From positions 62,001 through 126,000 of the forward strand of contig NADL03000566.1 in assembly GCA_002205965.3 (NCBI GenBank): a stretch of DNA of 64,000 nt. The letters are read 5' to 3'. The DNA is from Kappaphycus alvarezii (Eukaryota; Rhodophyta; Florideophyceae; Gigartinales; Solieriaceae). This document shows positions 35,198 to 43,553 of the stretch, piece by piece. The translations under genes were made by a program, and so were the position numbers. Under the pieces are notes generated by a model that ran no database searches, was not told the origin of the DNA, and saw nothing but the letters and a program-made list of their open reading frames with translations. The number at the start of each line of letters is the position of its first letter. Positions within the stretch are counted from its first letter, which is position 1.

Positions 35198-35946
35198 TGC
35201 GGCCGTTTGCCAGCTTCTGCGCGGCGTGGACCTTCCTCACCCGTATCCCACTGCCACCGATGGACTTGACGGAGAGAGACGTTGAGCAGGCTCCAGCGTT
35301 TTATCCCCTTGTCGGCCTTCTGATCGGCGTCATGGGAGCTGCGGGCTACGTCTTAGGCGATGCGCTCGTGGGACCCGTCGTCGGCGCGCTGACGTCACTC
35401 GCCACCACACTTATGGCTACAGGGGTTTTCCATGAAGACGGGCTTGCCGATTTATTCGATGGTCTGGGTGCCCGAACCCGCGAGGACATGCTCGAGTTCA
35501 TGCGCGACAGCCGGCTCGGCAGCTTCGGTGTGGTTGGTCTATGGGTGGTGCTTGGGCTCAAAGTGGCAAATCTCGCGGCGCTCCCCGCGGTTGTGGCTTT
35601 GGCCGCTCTACCTTACGCCCACGGCCTATCTAGGATGTCAGCCGTAGCTGTGATCGCGACGAGTCGCTATGCGCGCGTGGACGGTGCGGCCAAGCCTGTG
35701 GCCAAAGGCATCGAGCGCGCCGCGCTCGCTATCGCAACCTTGACAAGCCTGACGGCATGGGTGGTCTTCGGGCGCGTGTTGTCGAGCGAATTGGCGATTG
35801 TGAGCCTAGGGGGCCTAGCAATGGGTCATGGATTGAGTCGGCTGCTGTTCGAGCGCACGCTTGGGGGGTATACGGGCGATTGCTTGGGTGCAGTCCAGCA
35901 GATCTCCGAGCTCGGTATTTATTTTGCGCTCGCAGCATCGACATAA
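35197..35946 (+). CDS. cobS: Adenosylcobinamide-GDP ribazoletransferase CobS
   Basis: Joins adenosylcobinamide-GDP and alpha-ribazole in the inner membrane, the last assembly step of adenosylcobalamin. The N-terminus FCAAWTFLTRIPLP and the motif GVFHEDGLADLFDGLG with its acidic metal-binding residues are family signatures, and about six membrane segments follow. Length (249) is normal. Its start overlaps the cobT stop, so the two enzymes that supply and use alpha-ribazole are coupled; no separate CobC phosphatase is in the window. Confidence 0.95.
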   Translation: MRPFASFCAAWTFLTRIPLPPMDLTERDVEQAPAFYPLVGLLIGVMGAAGYVLGDALVGPVVGALTSLATTLMATGVFHEDGLADLFDGLGARTREDMLEFMRDSRLGSFGVVGLWVVLGLKVANLAALPAVVALAALPYAHGLSRMSAVAVIATSRYARVDGAAKPVAKGIERAALAIATLTSLTAWVVFGRVLSSELAIVSLGGLAMGHGLSRLLFERTLGGYTGDCLGAVQQISELGIYFALAAST

Positions 35947-36032
35947 TCCTGGTGCCTTCGGATATCAGGGCGCATCCCAGCTGCAACTGGGGTATAGAGT
36001 CTAGCGTTCACCCGAGATCTGAGAGCGATCGC

Positions 36033-36638
36033 ATGACGACAACCGACCCCGAAACCCATAAGACTGAGATGAAGAAGCTCCAGGAGGCGCAAGCGAAGAA
36101 GCGGCGTGAGTTGAAGGATCCCGAACGCGGGCTCGTTCTCGTTCACACCGGAGATGGCAAAGGTAAATCGAGTTCGGCCTTTGGGGTGATCGCTCGGGCG
36201 CTCGGATGGGGCCAGCGGGCTGCGGTTGTCCAGTTCATCAAGGGGAAGTGGAAAACGGGCGAAAAGCAATTCTTCAGTCGTTTCCCTGACCAACTCGATT
36301 GGCACGTTATGGGCGATGGCTTCACCTGGGACACGCAGGATCGCCAGCAAGACATCGAAGCAGCCCAAAAAGCGCTCAGCACATCGAAGGACCTGATCGC
36401 AGGCGGCGAATACGATCTGGTGGTTCTCGATGAGGTGAATATCGCCCTGCGTTACGATTATCTCACCACCGATGCCGTGATCGCCGCACTCGAATCGCGT
36501 GGCGACACCAGCGTGATCCTGACCGGCCGCAACGCCAAGCCCGAGTTGATCGCGTATGCGGACACCGTCACCGAGATGATGGAGGTCAAGCACGTCTTTC
36601 ACGCTGGTGTTCGGGCGCAACAAGGCCTGGACTTCTAA
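36033..36638 (+). CDS. cobO: Cob(I)alamin adenosyltransferase, CobO/BtuR type
   Basis: A 201-residue ATP:corrinoid adenosyltransferase that attaches the upper adenosyl ligand. The P-loop is GDGKGKSSSA, in VHTGDGKGKSS near residue 37, followed by the conserved VQFIKGKWKTGE, and LVVLDEVNIALRYDYL with the Walker B-like DE. A long charged helix precedes the P-loop. The frame is open much further upstream within cobS, but ATG at 36033 with GAGAG upstream is the plausible start. Last gene of the cobT-cobS-cobO group. Confidence 0.94.
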   Translation: MTTTDPETHKTEMKKLQEAQAKKRRELKDPERGLVLVHTGDGKGKSSSAFGVIARALGWGQRAAVVQFIKGKWKTGEKQFFSRFPDQLDWHVMGDGFTWDTQDRQQDIEAAQKALSTSKDLIAGGEYDLVVLDEVNIALRYDYLTTDAVIAALESRGDTSVILTGRNAKPELIAYADTVTEMMEVKHVFHAGVRAQQGLDF

Positions 36639-36780
36639 AGCTCCGGGTTGACGGCCTTCTCGACCAAGCGGCGCTCCCACGCGTCATCCCAGACCAACCC
36701 GCGACGCCGCAAAAATCTCGGTTGGACCGAAACAGATTGCGGATCGGGAACCTTCGCGCCACCACGTGCACTTGAGGGTG
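36635..36780 (-). other. Possible C-terminal gene remnant between cobO and the sigma factor gene
   Basis: The minus strand from about 36780 to a stop at 36635 reads as natural-looking protein (ending LRRRGLVWDDAWERRLVEKA then NPEL) with GC-rich third positions, but has no start codon before it runs antisense into the sigma factor gene. I do not recognise the family. It may be the broken end of a gene whose front was lost, or chance. Confidence 0.25.
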
Positions 36781-36781
36781 T

Positions 36782-37345
36782 ATGGCTGATGCAGTGACGT
36801 CGATGCGGAGCGCGAACCCCCCCACCGCTGAGAGCTCGGATCCATGGAATACCATCGTAGAAGGGCTTCAGCGAGGCGATCCGGATTGTTTTAAGAGTAT
36901 CATCGAGCATTATCAACAAGACATCGCGACGTTTTGTGTACGCTACGTCGGCTCCTCCGATGTGGCCCGTGACCTAACTCAGGAAGTCTTCCTGACCCTG
37001 TGGAGAGAACGAAAACGCTACCGGCATTGCGGCAAGCTGAAATCGTATCTGCTTGGTATTGCTCGCTATCGCTGTTTAGCTCATCTTAAAGTCGCCCGAA
37101 AGCTCATTGCATTTCGACCGGAGGGCGATAAGCGGAGCTCCTCGCCCGATCCCGAACTGTTGGGTCACGATCTTCGCGGCGCCATCAACAAGCTTCACCC
37201 CCACTTCGCCGAAGTTCTGATCCTCCGATATCTGGAGGATATGGATCTCAAAGAGATCGCCCAGCTCACCGAGCAGCCCCTTGGAACCGTCAAATCGAGG
37301 CTCCACCGAGCCCTCAAACTTCTTAGGAGCGATTGGCATGCCTGA
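36782..37345 (+). CDS. ECF-type RNA polymerase sigma factor
   Basis: A 187-residue sigma-70 family ECF factor. Region 2 is seen as FCVRYVGSSDVARDLTQEVF followed by LTLWRERKRY; region 4 as LILRYLEDMDLKEIAQLTEQ then PLGTVKSRLHRALKLLR. No extra domains. Its last 8 bases overlap the start of the next gene (ATGCCTGA), whose product has a cytoplasmic N-terminus, one or two membrane segments and a FecR-like domain, so that product is the probable anti-sigma factor or signal receiver. An internal ATG at 36803 is an alternative start. Confidence 0.9.
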   Translation: MADAVTSMRSANPPTAESSDPWNTIVEGLQRGDPDCFKSIIEHYQQDIATFCVRYVGSSDVARDLTQEVFLTLWRERKRYRHCGKLKSYLLGIARYRCLAHLKVARKLIAFRPEGDKRSSSPDPELLGHDLRGAINKLHPHFAEVLILRYLEDMDLKEIAQLTEQPLGTVKSRLHRALKLLRSDWHA

Positions 37346-39917
37346 GTATGATGCTCTGGAAGACCTCGATAGAGCGATTCGAAACCGGATCGCCAAAGAT
37401 GAGGATCCCAGCAATGCTGCCCCTGATGAAAGACTCGGCGCGGCTTTTTCGACCCTGAAACGGGTCACCGCTAGCCAGGGGGCCAAGATCGATGTGGCTG
37501 CCGAGCTCACGACAGAGATCCGGGAGCGACGGGGGATTTTGATCACGATGAGACGCTGGATGCCTGCCACTGCGGCAGCGATGGTCGTCTTGGTTGTCGG
37601 TCAAAACGCGCTTTGGGCTCAAGAGATTGAAGTCTCGGCGCCAGGAGGGGCGCAGCTTTGGACCGAGCAGGGATGGGAGTCGATCCAAGGCGAGCTCGAT
37701 GTCGACGTCCCGCTGCGACTGAAGTCCGAGAAGTACCCGGTGTCGATCTCGGGGTCGGAATGGATCGGCCATATCGACAGCGATTCGATCGTGGGCATGA
37801 GCGACGCCAAGTCGTTGGATCTGGAACGAGGACAGCTACGAATAAACACAAAAGATGCTATAAATTTAAAAATCGGTCAGGAGCGGGCGACGGTTCGAGG
37901 GACAATGCACGTTGGACTACAAGGAGAAAAGTCGATGAGACATCAAGGCCGATGGATTGCTGCCGGAAGCGGTGCAATAGCGGTAATTGCGGTTTATAGT
38001 GGTTATGCAATTCTCTCGGATGAAGGAAAATCGACCCGCATCGATGCGCCGAACGGCGCGATCGTAGATCCATCCGGGAAAGTTGAGCGTATACAACTAA
38101 GTGACGCTGAGGGTCAGCTGGAGGGGTTACCCCAACTGCCCGAAGAGCTTCGACGAGTGGTCGAGCAGACCCAAGCCGCGGGGCAGAGCGCAGACCCCAA
38201 GGCCGAAGCCACCGGTGGGTTCTGGGACGAGGAAGCTAAAACGGTGCGCTTCACGCTGGCTGGTGAAGTCTTTGACGCCCAAACAGGAGCGCCCATGAAG
38301 GATTTCGACCTCGATCTTGCGGTTGTGTCGTCGCGCAGCTTCGACGCTCCTTCTGATCACTCGATTCATGTGGCCGACGCTCAAAATGGAGAATTCCGAT
38401 TAACTGGATTGGGGCTCGGGAAATGGAGCTTAGTGGTCCGTGCCGAGGGCTATGCCCCGTCACGCCAAGAGGTCAGTTTGAGTACGCTCTCTTCCGATCC
38501 TTACCTTGTCGTGCCCCTATCTCAAGGGGGGCAAGTCACCGGTACGGTTGCCGATTGGAGGGGCCAAGAACTCGAAGATGTTATCGTCACGCTTGGCGAG
38601 TGCACCGGGGGTGACCGGCCCAACTGCCCCACGGCGAAGACCGACGCCAGAGGGACCTTTATTTTGACGGGCGCGCCCCAGCAGCGGCCCTTCTCCATCC
38701 ACGCACACCATCCGCGCTTCGGATTTGCCGATCGCCTTGGCCTACGCTTAGAGCAGTCGGAAACCCAGCATATAAGCCTGAAACTCAGTGGTATCTTGAA
38801 GGTCTTGGGTCATGTCTATCGCGGCGAGGAGAGCGAGCCTGTCGCTGGAATCCAGGTTCGGGCGAAGGATCAAAGGACGTTTACCGACGACGATGGACGT
38901 TACGAGATCTTCACGCCGTTGGAGCATACCCCGGGCGCGGGTGTGCAGGTGGTGTTACGAGATACCGACCAAACCGATGACCTCGGAAGTTACGGCAAAG
39001 ATATCCGTTGGGTAGAGGCCGAAACGCACGTCGCCGAGATGCAGGTGGATTTCCACTTGGATCGCAAAAACGCGGTCCTCTCGGGCCAAATCACCATGCC
39101 CGATGGTGCACCGGCGGCCGCTGTCACGCTGAGGGTCGAAAGGCAAATGGTGATGACCACGGAACAACGTGGTCAGCAGGCCTTGCCAGGGCCGACGGTG
39201 ACCGATGCCAGTGGTCACTACCGCATCGAGGGCTTGCCGGCCCGGGCAGCTTATCGTCTTCGAGCCATCGCGGACGGTCGGGATCAGGCGCTTGGAACAG
39301 TGACGATCGATGAGCCGCGCGAAATCGTGGCAGACTTCACCCTCGGGGGCGGGACGATTCGGGGGAAGTTGGTGAACTCCGAGAGTGGAGAACCTTTTCT
39401 ACTCGGAGAGCTCTGTATTCTATTTGGGGCGATCAGCCAAGAAAACGGTGCCGTCTATCGGGCGAACTGTCTCGATGATGGCAGCTTCGAGTTGAAGGAT
39501 ATGGCCAAAGGCGCTTATCGGCTGGGTTACGTTGGGCCAAAAGAGCTGCCCATTCACCCTGAGTTCGAAGAACAAGTGGTCGAATTGAACGATGGTATTG
39601 TTGATGGATTGGAGATCCGCGTTGAAGGCGACTCCACCGATACGTGGCGGGCGAGAGTCATCGACGAATCGGGGCGGATCATTTCACAGGTCCTGGTTCG
39701 CTTTGAGTCGGGCGTGAATGTCTGGCAAGCAAGGCAGATTCAGCAATCTGACGATGGAGTCGGGAAGTTCACAGTCCCTTCCCGGCAGAAACAGGTTCTG
39801 TTCGATGCGCCGGGGTATACGTCCACTGCGGTTGACCTTTCCGAACGCGATCCCAGCAGCGTTATCGAGTTGACGATGAAACCCGCTGCTGAAGAGCTAC
39901 AACCAAGCTCGGAGTAG
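37338..39917 (+). CDS. Membrane protein with FecR-like and carboxypeptidase-regulatory repeats; probable anti-sigma partner
   Basis: An 859-residue protein. Residues 1-75 are cytoplasmic-type and charged; a first membrane segment (RRWMPATAAAMVVLVVGQ) lies near 80. A beta-rich FecR-like domain follows (about 100-195), then a second membrane segment near 207-223 (WIAAGSGAIAVIAVYSGYA). The rest, about 590 residues, is a chain of Ig-like carboxypeptidase-regulatory repeats, e.g. LAGEVFDAQTGAPMKDFDL, LSGQITMPDGAPAAAV, GKLVNSESGEPF. Overlap with the ECF gene suggests an anti-sigma role; no zinc HxxxCxxC motif is present. As one chain, two membrane crossings would leave the Ig repeats in the cytoplasm, which is odd; an internal start at 37935 could resolve this. 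Confidence 0.7.
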   Translation: MPEYDALEDLDRAIRNRIAKDEDPSNAAPDERLGAAFSTLKRVTASQGAKIDVAAELTTEIRERRGILITMRRWMPATAAAMVVLVVGQNALWAQEIEVSAPGGAQLWTEQGWESIQGELDVDVPLRLKSEKYPVSISGSEWIGHIDSDSIVGMSDAKSLDLERGQLRINTKDAINLKIGQERATVRGTMHVGLQGEKSMRHQGRWIAAGSGAIAVIAVYSGYAILSDEGKSTRIDAPNGAIVDPSGKVERIQLSDAEGQLEGLPQLPEELRRVVEQTQAAGQSADPKAEATGGFWDEEAKTVRFTLAGEVFDAQTGAPMKDFDLDLAVVSSRSFDAPSDHSIHVADAQNGEFRLTGLGLGKWSLVVRAEGYAPSRQEVSLSTLSSDPYLVVPLSQGGQVTGTVADWRGQELEDVIVTLGECTGGDRPNCPTAKTDARGTFILTGAPQQRPFSIHAHHPRFGFADRLGLRLEQSETQHISLKLSGILKVLGHVYRGEESEPVAGIQVRAKDQRTFTDDDGRYEIFTPLEHTPGAGVQVVLRDTDQTDDLGSYGKDIRWVEAETHVAEMQVDFHLDRKNAVLSGQITMPDGAPAAAVTLRVERQMVMTTEQRGQQALPGPTVTDASGHYRIEGLPARAAYRLRAIADGRDQALGTVTIDEPREIVADFTLGGGTIRGKLVNSESGEPFLLGELCILFGAISQENGAVYRANCLDDGSFELKDMAKGAYRLGYVGPKELPIHPEFEEQVVELNDGIVDGLEIRVEGDSTDTWRARVIDESGRIISQVLVRFESGVNVWQARQIQQSDDGVGKFTVPSRQKQVLFDAPGYTSTAVDLSERDPSSVIELTMKPAAEELQPSSE
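37921..37937 (+). promoter_or_regulatory. Strong internal ribosome-binding site and in-frame ATG
   Basis: AAGGAG (37921-37926) stands 8 bases before an in-frame ATG (37935). Translation from here gives 660 residues beginning just before the second hydrophobic segment, which would then act as an N-terminal membrane anchor with all Ig-like repeats in the periplasm. This may be a second protein product or the trace of two fused genes. Confidence 0.45.
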
Positions 39918-39939
39918 ATAACGCACAAGGAATCGTGCC

Positions 39940-39995
39940 GGCGGTTGGTGAGGCTGATCGGAGCAGCTTGTAGCTGCTTCGATGGCAACCGCCGC
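39940..39995. terminator. Nested inverted repeats between convergent genes
   Basis: CGGCGGTTG (39940-39948) pairs perfectly with CAACCGCCG (39987-39995). Inside lies a second hairpin, AGCAGCT-TGT-AGCTGCT (39963-39979). The structure sits between the end of the FecR/Ig-repeat gene and the end of btuD, so it probably stops transcription in both directions. No U-tract follows, so factor-independent action is uncertain. Confidence 0.45.
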
Positions 39996-40028
39996 GAGTG
40001 TGGGCCAGGCGAAGATCCCTGTTTGCAC

Positions 40029-40805
40029 CTAGGCCGGGCCCAGGATCACGAGCGAGAGACCATCGGGACCTCTCGAGTCGACATGCGCTTCGATTCCAAA
40101 TACGTCACGGAGTCTTCTGGGAGTCATCGTTTGGCGAGGTGTGCCCTCAGCGATGATGTGGCCGTCCTTCATCCAGATCAGCTTGTCGGCGTAACGCGCT
40201 GCCAGCGTGAGATCGTGGACGACAGCGAGCAGGGCCCGGCCTTCATCTGCGGTTTTCGTAAAAACCCTCAAGACGTCGTGCTGGTAGCGTGGATCGAGCG
40301 CGGCGACGGGTTCATCGGCGATCAGCAGCGGGGTTTCAGCGGCCAGTGCGCGAGCGATGTGCACGCGTGAGAGCTCTCCGCCCGAGAGCGTATCGGCCGG
40401 GCGCTGCTCCAATCCGTTAAGATCACAAGCCGCGATCGCCCGAGCGACGGCTGCCTCATCCTGGTGCGACCATCGACCGTGGGGCGCGCCATAAGCGAAG
40501 CGTCCGAGCGCAACGATGTCGCGCACGGGCTGTGGCCATACGAGCGGGCGGTGCTGCGGCAGATAGGCTACCCGACGCGCACGCGTGATCGGGCTGAGCG
40601 CGGCCACGTTTTCGCCGTTGATCGTGGCGCTGCCAGCGTCTGGCTCCAGCAACCCAAGCGCGAGCCGAAGCAGCGACGTCTTGCCGGCGCCGTTTGGTCC
40701 GATGAGCATGGTCAGTGAACCCGATTCCAGTGCGAAGTTGGCGTTGACGACGAGCGCCCGGTCATCGACGGCGTAAGAAAGTCCATCGGCCGAAAACAGG
40801 CTCAC
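40029..40805 (-). CDS. btuD: ABC transporter ATP-binding protein for vitamin B12/corrinoid (BtuD-like)
   Basis: A 258-residue ABC ATPase of the iron-siderophore/B12 family. Walker A is IGPNGAGKTSLLRL, the Q-loop region RVAYLPQHRPLVWPQPV, the signature LSGGELSRVHIARAL, and Walker B LLIADEPVAALD. The start is GTG at 40805, with GGAG at 6 bases, overlapping the permease stop as GTGA; the frame is open far upstream but runs antisense to the permease. The family cannot separate heme, siderophore and B12 transport; cob genes on both sides favour corrinoid. A decayed partial copy lies at about 47.0 kb. Confidence 0.88.
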   Translation of the reverse strand: MSLFSADGLSYAVDDRALVVNANFALESGSLTMLIGPNGAGKTSLLRLALGLLEPDAGSATINGENVAALSPITRARRVAYLPQHRPLVWPQPVRDIVALGRFAYGAPHGRWSHQDEAAVARAIAACDLNGLEQRPADTLSGGELSRVHIARALAAETPLLIADEPVAALDPRYQHDVLRVFTKTADEGRALLAVVHDLTLAARYADKLIWMKDGHIIAEGTPRQTMTPRRLRDVFGIEAHVDSRGPDGLSLVILGPA

Positions 40806-41779
40806 GCCAATCTCCGACGCGATGCGATCCAGACAAAGATCGGCGCGCCGATGAGCGCTGCGACCACGCCGAGCTTCAACTCGTTTTCGGTCGGGAGTAG
40901 GCGCACGCCGATATCCGCTAAGACAAGCAGCAGCGCCCCGAGCAGCGCGGAGGGCACGAGTAGGCGGCCCGGATGGTAGCGCACCGAAGGGCGCACCATA
41001 TGCGACGCAACAATGCCGACAAAGCCGATCGAGCCAGCGAGCGCGACCGCCGCACCCGTGGCGAGCCCGGCGCCAATGATCACGCTGAGACGCTGTCGCC
41101 TTAAATCGAGGCCGAGCCCCTCTGCCGTTTCCTCTCCGAGAGCGAGTGCCGAAAGGCCACGCCGCGTGCCAAGCATCACCCCCATGCCGAGGATCAGAAA
41201 AGGGGCCGACAAGGCGAGATCTGCAAAACTGCGATTGGCGACCGTGCCGAGCATCCAATTGACCATATCCGACAAGCTGAAGGGATCGGGAGCCAGATTC
41301 ATAAGCAGGGCCATGAGTGCGGTCGAAAAGCTCGACATGCCAACACCGATGAGGATCAACGTGATGACTGAGCGATTCCGAAGTGCGGCGGCCGCCACCA
41401 GAAGGGTCGCCACCATCGCGCCCGTCACGGCTGCGAGTGGCAGCACAAACGGCCCGGCGGTTGCGAGCCTGAAATAGAGCACAAACGTCGCAAACAACGC
41501 GGCAGTGGCTGAAACGCCCAAAATTCCGGGCTCGGCGAGAGGATTGCGCAGGAGCCCTTGTAAAGCAGCACCACTCATGGCCAAGGCGGCACCGACGGCG
41601 GCCGCGGTGAGTGCGCGCGGAAGTCGTATCTGCCAGACCACCAGCTGATCACCATCGCTTGCTTGGAAGGCAATCGCCTGGAGTACCCGCTCGAGCGGCA
41701 GGGGCAGCGAACCAAGCAAAACCGACAGTACCAAAGCTACAGTGAGAGCGGCTGAGAGCACGCTCGAGACTCGGATCAT
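40802..41779 (-). CDS. btuC: FecCD-family ABC permease (BtuC-like)
   Basis: A 325-residue inner-membrane permease with about ten hydrophobic segments. FecCD-family signatures are IRLPRALTAAAVGAALAMSG, LQGLLRNPLAEPGILGV and GSIGFVGIVASHMVR. It would form the channel of a B12/corrinoid importer with the BtuD-like ATPase and the BtuF-like lipoprotein. The start overlaps the btuF stop (ATGA) and the stop overlaps the btuD start (GTGA), so all three are translationally linked. Confidence 0.9.
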   Translation of the reverse strand: MIRVSSVLSAALTVALVLSVLLGSLPLPLERVLQAIAFQASDGDQLVVWQIRLPRALTAAAVGAALAMSGAALQGLLRNPLAEPGILGVSATAALFATFVLYFRLATAGPFVLPLAAVTGAMVATLLVAAAALRNRSVITLILIGVGMSSFSTALMALLMNLAPDPFSLSDMVNWMLGTVANRSFADLALSAPFLILGMGVMLGTRRGLSALALGEETAEGLGLDLRRQRLSVIIGAGLATGAAVALAGSIGFVGIVASHMVRPSVRYHPGRLLVPSALLGALLLVLADIGVRLLPTENELKLGVVAALIGAPIFVWIASRRRLA

Positions 41780-42615
41780 GGCGTGCGCTCGCTTGCTTCG
41801 GACATGGCCTCAACCGCCTCGACTAGAAACCAGCCACCGCATGCCGTCCAGGCGCCCTTGATCGACGCGACCGGCAGTTCGCGAAGTTGAGCCTGCGCAA
41901 TGGGGTGACGCGCCGCGCTCCAGGTGTCGAGGTGATTGGTTTTGTCTTCGAAGAAAGCAGCGACGATTAGATCGGGACGCTCGTAAGCAAGCCGCTCGAG
42001 AGGGAGTGGGTTCCAACCTGCTCGGTTTTGAAAGTTCGCGAGCCCTGCAGCCATGAAGAGCGAATCGATCAGTGTCCCCTCGCCGGCAGTGACCCCCGCC
42101 GGCGTCATGTAGAGGGTTTGAGGCTCAGCCGTCGATTTTTGCGCCAGCGCTGCAAGGCGACGATCCATGTCCCTGACAACGCTCAGAGCCTCTGCGGGTT
42201 GACCGAGCTCGCCACCGACCCGGAGGACTTCCTCTCGAACCTCTGCGATGGTCCGAGGAAAGCCGATCTGAACGACCTCAACACCGGCACGCTCCATAAA
42301 GCTGCTCACCTGGGGACCTCCGCCATAGGATCGTACGATCAGATCAGGCTCCAGGGCGAGGATATCGGCTGTGCGTGGGCGGACTTGCCGAAGCCCCTCA
42401 GCCTTGCCGCGCATGTACGAGAACGTTTTATCGGCTCCGGGTGACACCGCGAGAATGTCTTCGTGGTCGGCGAAACGCAGGACATATTGGTCGGCGCAAT
42501 AGTCGAGGCTGACGATCCTTCGCGGTGCATCCTCTCGGTGCTTCGCAACCTGCGTACAGGCCAGAAGCCAAACGCTAAGCAGTGGTGTGAGAATCATGGA
42601 GGGTTTGTGAGTCAT
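41776..42615 (-). CDS. btuF: Periplasmic corrinoid-binding lipoprotein (BtuF-like)
   Basis: A 279-residue substrate-binding protein of the helical-backbone class. The N-terminus MTHKPSMILTPLLSVWLLAC is a lipoprotein signal with lipobox LLAC, so the mature protein is anchored through the cysteine near residue 20. RRIVSLDYCADQYVLRFAD and ILALEPDLIVRSY are typical of BtuF/FhuD-like proteins. Corrinoid as ligand is inferred from the cob genes. No good ribosome-binding site is visible and a protease pseudogene occupies its upstream region, so its promoter must lie in that remnant. Confidence 0.85.
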   Translation of the reverse strand: MTHKPSMILTPLLSVWLLACTQVAKHREDAPRRIVSLDYCADQYVLRFADHEDILAVSPGADKTFSYMRGKAEGLRQVRPRTADILALEPDLIVRSYGGGPQVSSFMERAGVEVVQIGFPRTIAEVREEVLRVGGELGQPAEALSVVRDMDRRLAALAQKSTAEPQTLYMTPAGVTAGEGTLIDSLFMAAGLANFQNRAGWNPLPLERLAYERPDLIVAAFFEDKTNHLDTWSAARHPIAQAQLRELPVASIKGAWTACGGWFLVEAVEAMSEASERTP

Positions 42616-42670
42616 GAGGGGTTGGGCACGTTCAGAATTACTGATATAATATTAAATCCAGCTTCAATAG

Positions 42671-43024
42671 GGGTTCACGGGGTGTGGAACTGATGAAGAG
42701 ATACCGATCAACACCGAGGCCGACTCTATCGCCGTTGAGGGTGAGCGGCTCATCATGAGCGGCTTTGGCCAGACGGCCAGCGACGCTGACGTGTCGGACG
42801 TCTTGCTTGAAGCCGACACCCGTGTGACCGACCGGCAACCATGCAATCGCCTCTTGGATAGTGCGGATGATCCTGATGAACCCCTGCAGGCGAGATAGCG
42901 GAAGTCCGTCGTACCGCGAGAATTTCGTCCAAGTCGGTTTGGTCAGTTTCTCGAGGATAGATTGCCGGCCCGATCGTCCGGAGATTCACACTCGGATCTC
43001 GAGTGTCCGTTGGTGGATCAGCTT
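42671..43024 (+). pseudogene. Decayed trypsin-like (S1) serine protease gene
   Basis: Two adjacent reading frames together resemble the C-terminal half of a trypsin-family protease. The first (42671-42898) contains LIMSGFGQTASDADVSDVLL and then V-T-D-R-Q-P-C, like the GWG...VLQ...V...C region. The second, shifted by one base, contains CRRDSGSP (the GDSGGP active-site loop with two glycines changed; the serine kept) then VQVGLVSFSRIDCRPDRP and TRISSVRWWI, the family end. The N-terminal half with the His and Asp of the triad is absent, and there is no start codon. The gene is truncated, frameshifted and dead. Confidence 0.7.
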
Positions 43025-43049
43025 TCAAGGGGGGGCAGGTACCCAACGC

Positions 43050-43553
43050 TTACCCTTTGAGCTGCAAGGGCAAGCCGGCGACCACCAGGTCTACCGCATC
43101 GCTGATCGCAGCCAAACACTGGTTTAACCGGCCCTGCTCGTCTCGAAAACGCCGCCCCAAGGCGTTCTCGGGCACGATCCCCGAGCCGACTTCATTGCTT
43201 ACAAGCACGATGCGGGCTGAAGACCCTTGAAGGCTTGAAAGGAGCCTTGTGACGTCCTCGTTGATATCGCGCTCGGCCAGCATCACGTTGGCAAGCCAAA
43301 GAGTGCAGCAATCGACAACAATACTTGATGGACCCGCCGCGTTGATCGCATGGGCAAGCTCGATTGGAGCTTCGACCGTTTCCCACCGGGCGTCGCGTTC
43401 TTTCCGGTGGTTTTCGATCCGATCCTTCATTTCATCATCGAGTGCCTGAGCGGTGGCTATGAAGACATAGGGGCCGTCATAGGCCTGCGCAATCGCGAGC
43501 GCTCGCGAGCTCTTTCCCGAACGTGTGCCGCCAAGGATCAGATGGATACTCAT
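43050..43553 (-). CDS. cobU: Adenosylcobinamide kinase / adenosylcobinamide-phosphate guanylyltransferase CobU
   Basis: A 167-residue bifunctional enzyme that phosphorylates adenosylcobinamide and attaches GMP, preparing it for CobS. The P-loop GGTRSGKSS lies at residues 8-16, and the conserved NHRKERDARWETVEAP, IVVDCCTLWL and LVSNEVGSGIVPE blocks are all present. The ATG at 43553 has no Shine-Dalgarno sequence; instead the bases around it form one arm of a perfect 10-bp inverted repeat reaching to the tRNA-Lys gene. It is separated from btuF by the protease pseudogene. Confidence 0.94.
   Translation of the reverse strand: MSIHLILGGTRSGKSSRALAIAQAYDGPYVFIATAQALDDEMKDRIENHRKERDARWETVEAPIELAHAINAAGPSSIVVDCCTLWLANVMLAERDINEDVTRLLSSLQGSSARIVLVSNEVGSGIVPENALGRRFRDEQGRLNQCLAAISDAVDLVVAGLPLQLKG

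Noticed and set aside
42616-43049. A cobalamin riboswitch upstream of btuF
   Set aside because: I looked for the B12 box and the conserved core and found neither; the stretch reads instead as broken protease coding sequence.
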